A DNA stretch of 64,000 bases from CAUZWH01 sp965224275 (GCA_965224275.1 CBDCYR010000012.1:651664-715663); one strand, 5' to 3'; counted from the stretch's first letter, positions 16,863 to 26,853 are shown. Notes: generated by a model not told the origin, from the letters alone. A program made the numbers and translations.

Positions 16863-17666
16863 ATGTTCACACAGGTCAACGACTGCAACGTACACTACGA
16901 GGTGAGCGGCGAGGGCAAACCGTTAATTCTTGTGCATGGCACCGGAGCCGACGCCCAGAGCTTCGAGGATATGATTCCGCTACTAAGCAAGGACTTCAGA
17001 GTATACGCATACGACATGCGGGGCTTTGGCGAGACGGTCAGGCCGACCCAGGTTCCCTTGTCCGACGCCCTGTGGGCCGACGATCTGGCTGGGTTGATGG
17101 GGGAACTGGGCGTCGAGCAGGCTGCTCTAGCCGGATGGTCATTGGGAGGCATAGTGCTAATGGAGTTTGCCCTGCGCTATTCCCAGATGGTCAGCCATCT
17201 CATCTTGATCGGCTCGGGAAGCCCACTTCCCACCTCCACTCCCATGGACCGCTCGGGGTTCGAGACGCGGCAAAGGCTTGCCGAAGAGGGCGCCAGTATC
17301 GAGGAGATCGTCGAACAGACCTTTGAGTTTAGCAAGGGCGCTTACAGCCCCCATAGTGTTCAGAACAACCCCAAGGCGGTGGAGAAGCTACGGCAAACCC
17401 TCCTCCGAAACGACCCCAAGTCTTATGCCGACGTGATCAAGGCAACGCGATCTGATTTCGGTCCGAAGCTGGGCCAAATCGGTCATCCCACACTAATAAT
17501 CGTTGGCGAAGACGACGCCCGCACCCCTGTGGAGATGTCCGAGGGCCTGAACAAAGCCATACCCAACTCCTACATGAAGATAATCGAGAACTGCGGTCAC
17601 TTTTACGGGTTTGAGCAGCCCGAAGAGACCTGCCGGGTCATGACGAACTTCTTAAAAAGCTTCTAG
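16863..17666 (+). CDS. Alpha/beta hydrolase, probably acquired
   Basis: 267 residues. The oxyanion segment HGTGAD, the nucleophile elbow GWSLGG, the Asp in VGEDDARTP and the His in NCGHFYGFEQPEE give a complete triad typical of 3-oxoadipate-lactonase-like hydrolases. ATG follows AAGGAGGG. Codon use (CTA, ATA, AGG visible) and the flanking repeats differ from the surrounding genes, which suggests transfer. It is isolated, with pseudogene debris on both sides. The substrate is unknown. Confidence 0.85.
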   Translation: MFTQVNDCNVHYEVSGEGKPLILVHGTGADAQSFEDMIPLLSKDFRVYAYDMRGFGETVRPTQVPLSDALWADDLAGLMGELGVEQAALAGWSLGGIVLMEFALRYSQMVSHLILIGSGSPLPTSTPMDRSGFETRQRLAEEGASIEEIVEQTFEFSKGAYSPHSVQNNPKAVEKLRQTLLRNDPKSYADVIKATRSDFGPKLGQIGHPTLIIVGEDDARTPVEMSEGLNKAIPNSYMKIIENCGHFYGFEQPEETCRVMTNFLKSF

Positions 17667-17719
17667 CCAAACGTCGTCCAGGGATTAGGACGTTCACGCC
17701 TCCCCGTCGGGGAGGGCAT

Positions 17720-17857
17720 GCCCCGTTCGCGGGTGACCGCACCGGTGAGGATCTTGATCAGTGTCGACTTCCCCGCACCATTCCCCCCGACCAGGCTGTG
17801 GATCTCCGATCCTCGACGCCTAAATTCGATGTCACGAAGCACCGGGACTCCGCCGTG
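17720..17857 (-). pseudogene. Fragment of a sugar-type ABC transporter ATPase N-terminus
   Basis: The minus frame after a TGA at 17858 gives about 46 residues matching the N-terminus of RbsA/MglA-type ATPases, including SLVGGNGAGKSTLIKILTGA, whose Walker A is GGNGAGKST. Homology stops after TRERG and no start codon or remaining domains are present. It is a remnant of a lost transport operon. Confidence 0.8.
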
Positions 17858-17897
17858 TCATGGCGGGCTCCCTTCAGGGTCAGTTAGCCCGCCGAGG

Positions 17898-20245
17898 TCA
17901 AGGGGCAGCCATTTTCGCCTGCTGGATCAGCTCGAACACCTGCGACGGACCCAGTTTCAGGCAATCCACCGGTACACTAAGCGCGTCCGCAACCCCGGTG
18001 GCGATCGTGGCCGGGGCAAAGCATGTTCCACCCTCCCCGGCTCCCTTAACCCCAAGCCCGGTTAGCGGAGAAGGGGTCTCGATGTGCTCTATAACAAGGT
18101 CGGGTACGTCGTACGCGGTGGGCAGAAGATAGTCCATGAACGTCGTCGCCAGTGGCTGCCCTTGCTGGTCAAACATGAGGTGCTCATGGATCGTGCCGCC
18201 GATGCCCTGCGCCACCCCCCATACACCTGGCCTTCAACGATCAAGGGGTTTATGACGCGGCCGCAGTCGTGGACGATGACGTACTTCAGGAAGTCCAGCT
18301 TCCCGGTCACAGGGTCTACTTCGATGATTGCCGCGTGCGCCGAGTTGGAGAATGTCGCGTCTGGCGGGTCGAAATGACTGACCACCTCGAGGGCAGGTTC
18401 GATGCTGCGCGGCAGATCGGACGCGGTGAAGTACGCAACCCTAGCGATTTCCTCGATCGTCATGCCGCGGCTGGGCACGCCCTTGACGAACACCCGTCCG
18501 TCCGCCAGCGAAAGGTCTTCGACGGCACACTCAAGCGTGAGTGAAGCGATATTTCTGAGCTTCCCCCGCATCTGTTCGGCAGCCTGCGTGATGGCGGTGG
18601 TGGCGAGGGTTGCTTGACGGCTCGCCCATGCGCCGGCGCCGTAGGGGTAGGCCGTATCGCCCATGAGGACACTAACCATGTCAATGTCGACGTCGAGTTG
18701 ATCGGCGACCACTTGGCGCATCGTGGTCTCGATGCCTTGTCCCTGGTTGGTCGTTCCAAGTTCGGCGACGATCCGCCCAGTGGGATCGATCTTGAGTGAG
18801 CAGCCTTCCTGGCCGGAGATCGGAACGCCGCGCTTGCCATACCACGCGGCTCCCCGGGCAAGTCCCTCGTTACACACGGACAATCCCAGGCCCACATATC
18901 GGCCTTGCGCCCGCATATCACGTTGTAGCGCCGGGAACTGCTCGTAGCCGACAAGCTTCAGTGTCCGGTCCAGGCACTCAAGGTAAGAACCCTCCTCGTA
19001 CACATAGCCTGTCGCGGAGTCGTAGGGGAACTGGTCTTTCTTAACGAGGTTGATCCGCCGCACCTCAGCGCGGTCGACCCCGGTCGCCTCAGCGACCTCA
19101 TCAAACAGCCGCTCCATGACGAAGATCGAGATAGGCTGCCCGACGCCGCGATAGACGCACAGCGGCGGCTTGTTCGTCAACACCACATCGAGCTGGTACT
19201 CGTAGTTGGTGATGTCATAGGCGCCCAACATGTCCTGGGCGACCATCATGCCTTCTACCGAATTGCCACGCGCTGGAACGCCGTAGGCTCCCGCATCGCT
19301 AAGGTATCTCCCCTTCACACCGAGTATACGACCGCCTGAGTCGTAGGCGATTTCCATGTCAGCGACGCAATCGCGGTGCTGTGACGACGTAAGTAAGTCT
19401 TCAAAACGGTCCTGAATCCATCGGAGCGGCCGACCGAGCAGCATGGCCGCGACACAGCAGACGATCTCTTCGGGATAGATCGGCAGCTTCACGCCGAAGC
19501 CACCACCGTTGTCCGGAGCGGTGATGCGAATCTGTGCCTGCGGCAGGCCAAGGACCGCGCTTACGATGGCGCGTGCCACGAAGATATCCTGGTGATTCCA
19601 GTCCAGGACAAGCTGTTCGCGGCCGGGGTCCCAGTCGGCAAGTATCCCGCGTGTCTCCAGCGGCGTTCCTGTATGCCGCTGGGAGGTGAACGTCCGCTTG
19701 ATGGTGCCCGCCGCGGACGCGAAGGCACTCGCGACATCGCCGGCGCTGAACTCATCGTGAAAGTAGACGTTGTCCTCCCAATTCTCGTAGAGAAGGGCAG
19801 GTGGGTTGTTGAGCGCATCTGCAACATCAATCACGGGCGGCAGCGGATCGTATTCGACGGCAACCAGCTCCGCTCCATCCTCGGCATGGTAGCGGGAGTC
19901 GGCAATGACCACGGCAATCGGCTCGCCGACAAAGCGGACTTTGTTTCTCGCTAGGGGGAAATAGTCGGCGCGACTGAAGTCTTCAAAGAAACCACCCCAG
20001 TACTTGCCTTTTATCATCGGTTCGATGTCATGAGCGGTATAGACGGCAACAACGCCAGGGACTGCGAGCGCTTCGCTAACATCCACACTGTTGATGCGCG
20101 CATGAGCATGGCTGCTGCGCGCGAAACAGGCATAGTGGCTGCGCGCGTGCGGGAGGTCACCGACGTAGCGGCCCATACCACGGGCAAGCCGCGCGGACTT
20201 GTGCATCGGCAGCGACTGACCAACGTAGCGCGTCGTCTCGGTCAT
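17898..20245 (-). CDS. Xanthine-dehydrogenase-family molybdopterin subunit (CoxL-like), frameshifted
   Basis: About 782 residues if one base is restored. The main frame (20245 to about 18215) holds the N-terminal TMHKSARLARGMGRYVGD region and the molybdopterin domains with GGGFGVKLPIYPEE and YRGVGQP. After VEGQVYGG the frame breaks; the other frame continues normally from AQGIGGTIHEH to the catalytic Glu in VKGAGEGG and ends at 17898. A run of six G near 18220 needs a seventh to restore the protein. It is the last gene of the minus-strand operon M-S-L. The YRGVGQP loop is not the form I CO-dehydrogenase signature, so the substrate is open. Real mutation or homopolymer error cannot be decided. 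Confidence 0.85.
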
Positions 20246-20248
20246 CCC

Positions 20249-20716
20249 TCAGCTTACCTTCTTCCCGGCCTCAACGATGGATTTGACGATGTGGTGATAT
20301 CCGGTGCAGCGGCACAGGTTGGCGGAGATGGCCGCGCGGGCCGCCTCCTCGGTCGGCGCCGGGTTCTCCTCGAGGAACACCTTGGCCGTCAGGAGCATTC
20401 CGGCCGTGCAATAGCCGCATTGGAACCCAAGGTTGTCGATAAATGATTGCTGTAGCGGATGCAGCTGACCGTCCGGGGACATACTCTCGATCGTTTCGAC
20501 CTCGTGCCCGACGGCTTGTCGGGCAAACATCAGGCAGGAGCGAGCCGGTTGACCGTCCAGCAGAACGGTACACGCGCCGCAGACACCGTGTTCGCAACCG
20601 GCATGGGTACCGGTAAGTTCGAGCTCCTCGCGGATCACATCGAGGAGCAGTTTCCGGTCCTCCGACTCGACCTCGCGGTCGACACCGTTGACATGCAGGG
20701 TGAACTTACCGGTCAC
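20249..20716 (-). CDS. [2Fe-2S] subunit of molybdenum hydroxylase (CoxS-like)
   Basis: 155 residues. The plant-type cluster motif is CEHGVCGACTVLLDG with a fourth Cys in ARSC, and the helical domain has CGYCTAGM and CRCTGYH, giving eight Cys for two [2Fe-2S] clusters. It passes electrons from the molybdenum site to the FAD subunit. It starts 2 bp after the FAD-subunit stop and ends 3 bp before the large-subunit start, so the three are co-translated. Confidence 0.95.
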   Translation of the reverse strand: MTGKFTLHVNGVDREVESEDRKLLLDVIREELELTGTHAGCEHGVCGACTVLLDGQPARSCLMFARQAVGHEVETIESMSPDGQLHPLQQSFIDNLGFQCGYCTAGMLLTAKVFLEENPAPTEEAARAAISANLCRCTGYHHIVKSIVEAGKKVS

Positions 20717-20718
20717 GA

Positions 20719-21558
20719 CTATGCCGCCTCGGCTTGCGCGGCGCGTCTGACGGCGCGTTCGATCAGGTGCCTGACGAGGTGTGTACGGTACTCGGCGCTG
20801 GCGTGGATGTCGGATTGGGGGTCGAGTCGCTCCAGCGCCAGTTCGACGGCTTCGGCGGCGAGCGCGTCCGCGTCGTCGGACAGGTTCGTGGTTTCGACCA
20901 CGAGGGGCGCAGGCCCCACGCCCCCGATCGCGACGCGTACACGGCCCTCCTTACGGCTAACGAGGGCGGCCACCATGGCCAACGCGTAGTCGCCGGGACG
21001 GCGAGCGAACTCTTCAAACGCCGTGCCTGCGCCCGTCCAAGCCGGGAATCGCACACCAATTACCATTTCCTGCGGCTCGGCGGCGTTCGTCAAGAAACCC
21101 AGGAAGTAGTCGGCAGCGCTGACCTCACGGACCTCGCGCGCGGACTTCAGGGTGACGGATCCCCCCAGCGCCGACAGGACGGTAGGGAGTTCGGCGGCTG
21201 GGTCGGAATGGGCAATCGTGCCACCGACGGTGCCGCGTAGGCGAATTGGTGGGTGGGCGACGTAGGGGATGGCCTCAGCGAGCAGCGGGCAGTGTTTCTT
21301 TACCGCGCCGTCATGTTCGAGGGTCCGCTGCGTGACAAGCGCACCAACAGTCATCCCGTCGTCGTCGACCGACAATTCGGTCAGGTCCAGGTCCTGGATG
21401 TCCACGATGATCTCGGGCCGGACAAGACGCAGATTCATCATCGGGACCAGGCTTTGCCCACCGGCGAGAATCCTAGCCTCGTCACCATTGTCCTCGAGCA
21501 GTGCGAGGGTCTCTTCCAATGACGATGGGCGCAAGTAAGAGAACGGAGCTGGTTTCAT
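20719..21558 (-). CDS. FAD-binding subunit of molybdenum hydroxylase (CoxM-like)
   Basis: 279 residues. The FAD motifs AGGQSLVPMMNLR (residues 32-44) and RGTVGGTIAHSDPAAE match CO-dehydrogenase and xanthine-dehydrogenase medium subunits. It is the first gene of the minus-strand M-S-L operon and lies back-to-back with a second, plus-strand molybdenum hydroxylase operon, with 131 bp between the two starts. Confidence 0.94.
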   Translation of the reverse strand: MKPAPFSYLRPSSLEETLALLEDNGDEARILAGGQSLVPMMNLRLVRPEIIVDIQDLDLTELSVDDDGMTVGALVTQRTLEHDGAVKKHCPLLAEAIPYVAHPPIRLRGTVGGTIAHSDPAAELPTVLSALGGSVTLKSAREVREVSAADYFLGFLTNAAEPQEMVIGVRFPAWTGAGTAFEEFARRPGDYALAMVAALVSRKEGRVRVAIGGVGPAPLVVETTNLSDDADALAAEAVELALERLDPQSDIHASAEYRTHLVRHLIERAVRRAAQAEAA

Positions 21559-21689
21559 CGGTACACCGTTGTCCCCACTTCTAGATTACGGTCTGCTTGC
21601 CGATCGATGTGGCAGGACGTCGGTGGTCATTGACCGAGAATTGATCTTTGTCCTACAAACCACGAAGTTATCAAGGGGGGAGGGTGCTT

Positions 21690-22427
21690 GTGAAGTGGCT
21701 TACGCCGGCGAGCATTTCGGAAGCCTGCACAATGTTTTCGACGCCCGGCGCCCGCATCGTAGCCGGATGCACGGCGGTGCCGCCCCGTTCCCTTGTCCGT
21801 GACGAATCGGGCCCGCTGATCGACCTGTCGGGTCTTGCCGGCCTCCAGCAAATTGCACGTGACGGGGATCGCCTTTTTGTCGGTGCGATGGTCACCATCG
21901 AAACGCTGGCCATCGACGACCGGCTGGCTGCGGACCTTCCTCTGTTGGCGCACGTGGCACGGCAGGTAGGCGACGCCGTCATCCGTCGGCAAGCCACGAT
22001 CGGCGGGAACCTGATGGCCAGGGGAGGATGGGAGATTCCGGCTGCCCTGCTCGCACTGGGTGCGTCGCTGCGCGTCGCGGGTGCTTCCGGCGAACGCAGC
22101 GCAGACGCAGCTGTTCTCTGCGCCCCCGACTTCGCGCTTGCCGAGGGGGAGATCCTCGTGGGCGTTGAGATCGCGGTACAACCTGCTGTGCAGTGGTCAT
22201 ACCGTCGCGCGACAACGAACGGGGGCGCCTTTCTCTGTGCGGTCGCCGGGACCCGTAGTTCGGATGGCGCCAATCTTTTCCTGGCTGGCGGCGCTGACCA
22301 TCCGCTGCATCTTGCCGGTGCACGGGAGGTACCGCCCTTGCGCTCGGACGCACTGGCCAGCGGCACCTACCGTCGTCGCTTGGTCTCGGTTCTGGCCGAG
22401 GAAGCTATCGCGGAGATCGCCGCATGA
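21690..22427 (+). CDS. FAD-binding subunit of a second molybdenum hydroxylase
   Basis: From a GTG at 21690, preceded by GGGGGGAGG, the product is 245 residues and begins with the family-typical KWLTPASISEA; GTG at 21684 is the alternative and the TTG at 21648 is unlikely. The FAD motifs are AGCTAVPPRSL (diverged from AGGxSL) and RRQATIGGNLMARG. It is shorter and more diverged than CoxM at 20719. It overlaps the fusion gene by 4 bp (ATGA), so the two are coupled. Confidence 0.85.
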   Translation: MKWLTPASISEACTMFSTPGARIVAGCTAVPPRSLVRDESGPLIDLSGLAGLQQIARDGDRLFVGAMVTIETLAIDDRLAADLPLLAHVARQVGDAVIRRQATIGGNLMARGGWEIPAALLALGASLRVAGASGERSADAAVLCAPDFALAEGEILVGVEIAVQPAVQWSYRRATTNGGAFLCAVAGTRSSDGANLFLAGGADHPLHLAGAREVPPLRSDALASGTYRRRLVSVLAEEAIAEIAA

Positions 22428-25180
22428 TCGACGTTACGGTTGCTCTCTCCCTCGATGGCGCGCCCGTATCGCTCACGGGACCACCGGCCAAGAGCCTGCT
22501 CATGGCGCTGCGCGATAGCGGTGCGACATCCGTGCCGAAACCGGGTTGCGAGGCGGGGCAATGTGGCGCCTGCACGGTGCTGTTGGATGATGCGCCGGTG
22601 CGATCTTGCCTCGTGCCCGTCGCACGTACGCAAGGCCGCCAGGTCACGACGGCGAGTGGATTGGTGAAGGATGACAAGGCGAAATCGCTCGTTGATCGTC
22701 TCGTCGATCACGGTGCGTTTCAGTGCGGCTACTGCGCGCCGGGTATCGTCACGCGCCTCCACGCGCATATAGATTCTGGCGGCGCGGCGGACGCGGAATC
22801 CTTGAGAGAGGCCCTCAAGAGCAACCTGTGCCGCTGCACCGGCTACCAGAACTTGGTCGATGCGTTAACGGATTGGCCCAACGGAGCTTCGCCGGCGGCG
22901 CTTGAAGACCGGCCGGGCTTCGGAGCCCGTATCCCTCAACTCGACGGGTCCCGCAAGGCCACGGGCGAGCAGACCTACACCACGGACATGGTCCTGGCGG
23001 GCATGCTGCATGGACGCATCCTGCGTTCGCCTCTGCCGCATGCATCCATCCGGCGAATCGATATCGACGCGGCTCTGACGTTGCCTGGCGTCATAGCGGT
23101 GATAACCGCCGCTGATGTCCCGCAGACCACCTATACCGGCGCATTCCGCAATCCTAACGATGTGCAGACACTGCGTGCCGACGAGCGCGTACTCAACGAC
23201 CACGCGCGATTCGAGGGTGATCGAATTGCCGCAGTTGCGGCAGAAACACCGGAGGCTGCACAACGAGCCCTCGACGCGATTCACATCGAATACGATTCTC
23301 TCCCCGCTGCCTTTGACCCTGTGGCGGCCCTGCAGGACGCCGCAACGGAGATTCATGCTGGCACACGCAATCACGCTGCTGAACCGTTCGCCTTCGATAT
23401 CGGGGATGTCGAAACGGTTGAGCCTCAACCCGCTCATGTTGTTGGCGGCACGTTCCGGACGGCTGCGGTACAGCATTGCAACCTCGAGCCAAAAGCCGCT
23501 CTTGCGAGTTGGAGCGCGGACGGACGATTGAACCTGACCACGAACACGCAGGTCCCTTTTCACGCGCGCAAGGTTCTCTCGCGGGCGCTTGGCGTCGAGG
23601 AAAGCCTGATTCGGGTTCATGCACCGGATATGGGGGGAGGCCAGGGCGAGCGCTCGGATCTTGGCGACGAAATCGTCGCGGTGGTGTTGTCGCAGAAGAC
23701 GAAGCGGCCAGTGCGGTGGGCGAACAGCCGCGAGGAGCAGTTTACGTCCTCCCGCACCCGACACGCCGTCGTCATGGACGCCACCATGGCCGCCGATAAA
23801 GACGGCAATTTCGTCGCCCGCGAGATCCAGGCGACGGTCGGCACCGGTGCCTATGCGGGAATGGGCTACCGGGTCATGAAGTCGCTGGGTATTCGCAGCG
23901 CGGCCATCTACCGGACCCCCAACTTTCGCTATCGCGGACGGCTCGCCTACACGAACCTGCCCAATGCCGGCGGGATGCGTGGCTTTGGTTCGCCGCAAGG
24001 CGCCTTTGCGACGGAGACCCTGGTCGACGAACTAGCGGCGAAGATCGGTGCGGACCCGCTCGACCTACGTCTGCGCAATCTGATCAGGGAGGGCGATCCC
24101 TATCTCGACCTTGGTCCAGAGTGGAAGGTCGGTTCTGTGCACGCTGCCGATGGTATCCGGCAGCTCGGTGAGCGTTTCGACTGGACGAAGAAACGTGCGG
24201 CGTGGCCGGCGTCGCGAGAGCCGCGCGTCTGGCGTGGGATCGGCGCCGCGGTCGGTACACACATCAGCACGGTGATGCCGTATTACCGCGATCACGGAAA
24301 CGCCTATGTTGATCTGCATGAGAACGGGCACTACGTCGTTCGCACCGGGGTGCCCGATACGGGTACGGGATCCTCGACCGTTTTCGCACAACTTGCTGCA
24401 GAGGAGTTGAAGGCCGACGCGCGGGACATCCGCGTCGTCACAGGCGATACCGATCTGGCGCCGTATGACCAGGGCGCGCATTCGAGTCGAACGACATATG
24501 TTGCCGGAGAGGCGGTCCGCCGGGCTGCTGTGGCCCTGCGCGAATCGATTCTGTCTCGTGCGGCTGAGATGCTCGGCGTCCCGCTCTCGGTGCTTCGCCT
24601 CACGGCAGAGGGAATCTCGTTCGAGGGCGACAACCTGGACCGCAACCCGACGGTCGCGGAGGTCGATCACTGGGTTCGCTTCGAGTCGGATCGGCCGGAA
24701 ATGCTTAGCGGCCAAGGTTCCTTTCTGCCGCCGAGTGTCGCGCCGCCCTTTGCGGTCTGCATGGCCGAAGTTCGCGTCGATCCATTAACCGGGCGGGTCC
24801 ATGTGGACCGGGTCGGCGAGGCGATCGATTGCGGGCAGCCGGTAAACCCAATGTTTGTCGAAGGTCAGCTGCATGGTGCGGTGGCCATGGGCATGGGCGC
24901 GGCGCTTTGCGAGGAGTATGTCGTCGGCGAAGACGGCCGGCTCCTGACCCGCGACTTTGCGAGTTACCAAATTCTCCACGCCGCCGACTTGCCAGCCATC
25001 GAGACGCTCATTGTTTCCTCACACGAGCCGACGGGCCCGAACGGCGCCAAGGGACTCGGAGAGGCCTCCGTCGTGCCGGTGGCCGCAGCGATCAGCAACG
25101 CCGTTGCCCATGCGATCGGCAAGTTCCCGCGCGAGATACCATTGACGCCCGAACGCGTGCTCGCCCTGATTGATGCTTAG
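22424..25180 (+). CDS. Fused [2Fe-2S] plus molybdopterin subunit of a molybdenum hydroxylase
   Basis: 918 residues. Residues 1-155 are a CoxS-like domain (CEAGQCGACTVLLDD, CGYCAPG, CRCTGYQ) and about 165-918 a CoxL/XdhB-like molybdopterin domain (GGGQGERSDLGDE, GGMRGFGSPQGAF, catalytic Glu in AKGLGEASV). In most relatives these are two polypeptides. With the separate FAD subunit it would form a two-subunit enzyme. The substrate pocket loop GGMRGFGSPQG differs from CO dehydrogenase and resembles aldehyde or N-heterocycle hydroxylases. No frameshift is seen, in contrast with the neighbouring L gene. Confidence 0.93.
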   Translation: MIDVTVALSLDGAPVSLTGPPAKSLLMALRDSGATSVPKPGCEAGQCGACTVLLDDAPVRSCLVPVARTQGRQVTTASGLVKDDKAKSLVDRLVDHGAFQCGYCAPGIVTRLHAHIDSGGAADAESLREALKSNLCRCTGYQNLVDALTDWPNGASPAALEDRPGFGARIPQLDGSRKATGEQTYTTDMVLAGMLHGRILRSPLPHASIRRIDIDAALTLPGVIAVITAADVPQTTYTGAFRNPNDVQTLRADERVLNDHARFEGDRIAAVAAETPEAAQRALDAIHIEYDSLPAAFDPVAALQDAATEIHAGTRNHAAEPFAFDIGDVETVEPQPAHVVGGTFRTAAVQHCNLEPKAALASWSADGRLNLTTNTQVPFHARKVLSRALGVEESLIRVHAPDMGGGQGERSDLGDEIVAVVLSQKTKRPVRWANSREEQFTSSRTRHAVVMDATMAADKDGNFVAREIQATVGTGAYAGMGYRVMKSLGIRSAAIYRTPNFRYRGRLAYTNLPNAGGMRGFGSPQGAFATETLVDELAAKIGADPLDLRLRNLIREGDPYLDLGPEWKVGSVHAADGIRQLGERFDWTKKRAAWPASREPRVWRGIGAAVGTHISTVMPYYRDHGNAYVDLHENGHYVVRTGVPDTGTGSSTVFAQLAAEELKADARDIRVVTGDTDLAPYDQGAHSSRTTYVAGEAVRRAAVALRESILSRAAEMLGVPLSVLRLTAEGISFEGDNLDRNPTVAEVDHWVRFESDRPEMLSGQGSFLPPSVAPPFAVCMAEVRVDPLTGRVHVDRVGEAIDCGQPVNPMFVEGQLHGAVAMGMGAALCEEYVVGEDGRLLTRDFASYQILHAADLPAIETLIVSSHEPTGPNGAKGLGEASVVPVAAAISNAVAHAIGKFPREIPLTPERVLALIDA

Positions 25181-25280
25181 GTGTTCGCACCTGTTACGAT
25201 TTCGGCTGACCCTTCGACGACATCAGAGGCCGCGTTCTACGATGCCTTGCGGTTTACTGCAGTGACCCGAGGTCGACTCT

Positions 25281-25301
25281 CTAGTGGATTCCATCCACTA
25301 G
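25281..25301. repeat. Perfect 9-bp inverted repeat beside tRNA-Gly fragment
   Basis: CTAGTGGAT and ATCCACTAG are exact complements around TCC. The hairpin lies 100 bp after the fusion gene and 20 bp before the tRNA-Gly half. It could be a terminator for the molybdenum hydroxylase operon (no T-run seen) or an integrase/excisionase site at an island boundary. Confidence 0.7.
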
Positions 25302-25320
25302 CGACGTCGCAATTTCTCGT

Positions 25321-25365
25321 TTGCCAAGGTTGGGGTCGTGAGTTCGAATCTCGTCGTCCGCTCCA
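25321..25365 (+). other. 3' half of tRNA-Gly(GCC), probable att site
   Basis: 45 bp read as the 3' half of a tRNA-Gly: anticodon loop TTGCCAA, 3' anticodon stem GGTT, variable loop, T-arm with TTCGAAT, acceptor strand and encoded CCA. The 5' half is absent; upstream bases do not pair with the anticodon stem or the acceptor. A fragment starting at the anticodon loop and ending at CCA is the classic duplicate left by tyrosine-integrase elements, so it probably marks the edge of an acquired segment. Confidence 0.85.
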
Positions 25366-25405
25366 GGGGCTCCCCACCAGCCGGCATATTTCAATCCCCG
25401 CCGGC

Positions 25406-26538
25406 TCAGCCAAACATGCGATCGATGTAATGGGTAATGACGTTGTGGACCGCGCTCTCCATCGCGGCGTGGAGGACATGCGGCCCGGGTCGAACTGGTT
25501 GGAGCTCATCGCCCGTTGCAGGGAAACGGCCATCGAGCGGTCTTCCTCGACAGACTCCTCGATGAACTTGGTGTAGCTGCCGACCTTGGCCCGGAAGTCG
25601 GGTTGGCTGAAGAACTCATGGGGGTAAAGGAAGTCGACGATGATTTTCGTTCGCTCGAGGGAAAGCGGCCACACGATAAACGGTACGATGACGTCGCAAT
25701 AAGCGAAGAAGTGATAGTTCGGCGTCATGCAGCCGGCGCAGACGAACGACTCAGGCGTATCGTCCAGCCACGGCATCTTGCCGAAAATAGTCTTTCCGTC
25801 CGGCGACATCGGCGCCGCGTCGTAATACATCCGAAAACCGCCATCTTCGAATAGCTTGTGGTGGCGCCGGTCGGGCTCGGCGAACGCTGCCAGCGTATCG
25901 GCGTGAAGGGTTTGCCCGTGGTAGGTATCGGTGAAGTTCTCGACAACGAGCTTCCAGTTGCAGTCGAGCTCGACCTCCAGCCTGTCGGCCAACCGGCATC
26001 GTTCCGGTTTCAGGAAACCGAATTCGCGCTCCATGTTGGCGACGAAGTCGCCGAGCGGCGGCGCATTCTCATCGAAAGAGATAAAGACCGACCCCCGCCA
26101 CACGTCGAGCCGGAGCTGCGGCAGGTGGCATTGCGTAGGGTCGAAGCCGCTCGCTTCGGTCATGTAAGGGGCGCCGACCAGTTGGCCGCCGAGGTCGTAG
26201 GTCCAGCCGTGATAAGGGCAGCTGAAATGGGTCGTGTTTCCCGTGCCGGTCGCGACCTCGACACCGCGGTGACGGCACATGTTCAAGAATGCATGGAGGT
26301 CGCCGTTTTCATCGCGCGCGACGATCACCGGCTCGCCCATGATCGATAAGGTTACGAAGTCCCCGGGACTTTCGATCTCCTCCACCCGCGCCACGCACAA
26401 CCAATCGCGCATGAAGATCCGCTCTTTCTCGAGCGGGTAGAGCTCGGGCGCAGAATAGATCCAGCCCGGAAGGTGCCGCGCGCTGCGAAGCTCGGTTTGG
26501 GTGTCGCGAAAAATTTCCGCGACATTCGAGATCGTCAC
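25406..26538 (-). CDS. Rieske-type aromatic-ring hydroxylating oxygenase alpha subunit (3' frameshift)
   Basis: About 377 residues from a GTG at 26538 (the start is uncertain, no strong ribosome site). Rieske ligands are Cys88, His90, Cys107 and His110 (C-x-H, C-x2-H). The mononuclear iron ligands are likely His207 and His212 in a D-x2-Y-H-x4-H context. After residues DPGRMS, near 25471-25476, one base is missing: the alternate frame continues with a normal ending (LHAAMESAVHNVITHYIDRMFG) and stops at 25406. The uncorrected frame instead runs through the tRNA-Gly fragment, giving an artefactual tail. It is a ring hydroxylase or demethylase of the CntA/VanA group; reductase partners are not in the window. 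Confidence 0.85.
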
Positions 26539-26853
26539 TTCAACCGTCGATTTACGATGTTTGAATCGCCGTCCGGTCTCAGTAGAGGCCGTTGAAGAAC
26601 CTATTGCAAGAGGTGCTGGTGGCGCGCTCGGGATTAGGTCGAAGGTCCAGTTTACCCTCGTGAGTGGATGTAGTTCGGAGTAGCTAAAAAGGGTATCCCT
26701 AGACACAAACAGACATTCGCTCAGCCGAGAAAAGGCAGCCGCAGGAGATCTCTTGTTGAACCGGTTTGACGAACGTTTGAACAATGAGGGGCGGGGGTGT
26801 TTACGCTATGCTACGAGCTATCGATTTGGCGAAGTAGAACACTGGAGAAACCA

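Noticed and set aside
22865..23998. 377-codon minus-strand frame
   Set aside because: Shadow of the fused molybdenum hydroxylase gene.
25237..25405. C-terminal extension of the Rieske protein
   Set aside because: It is translation through a tRNA fragment in the wrong frame; the natural stop is at 25406 in the alternate frame.
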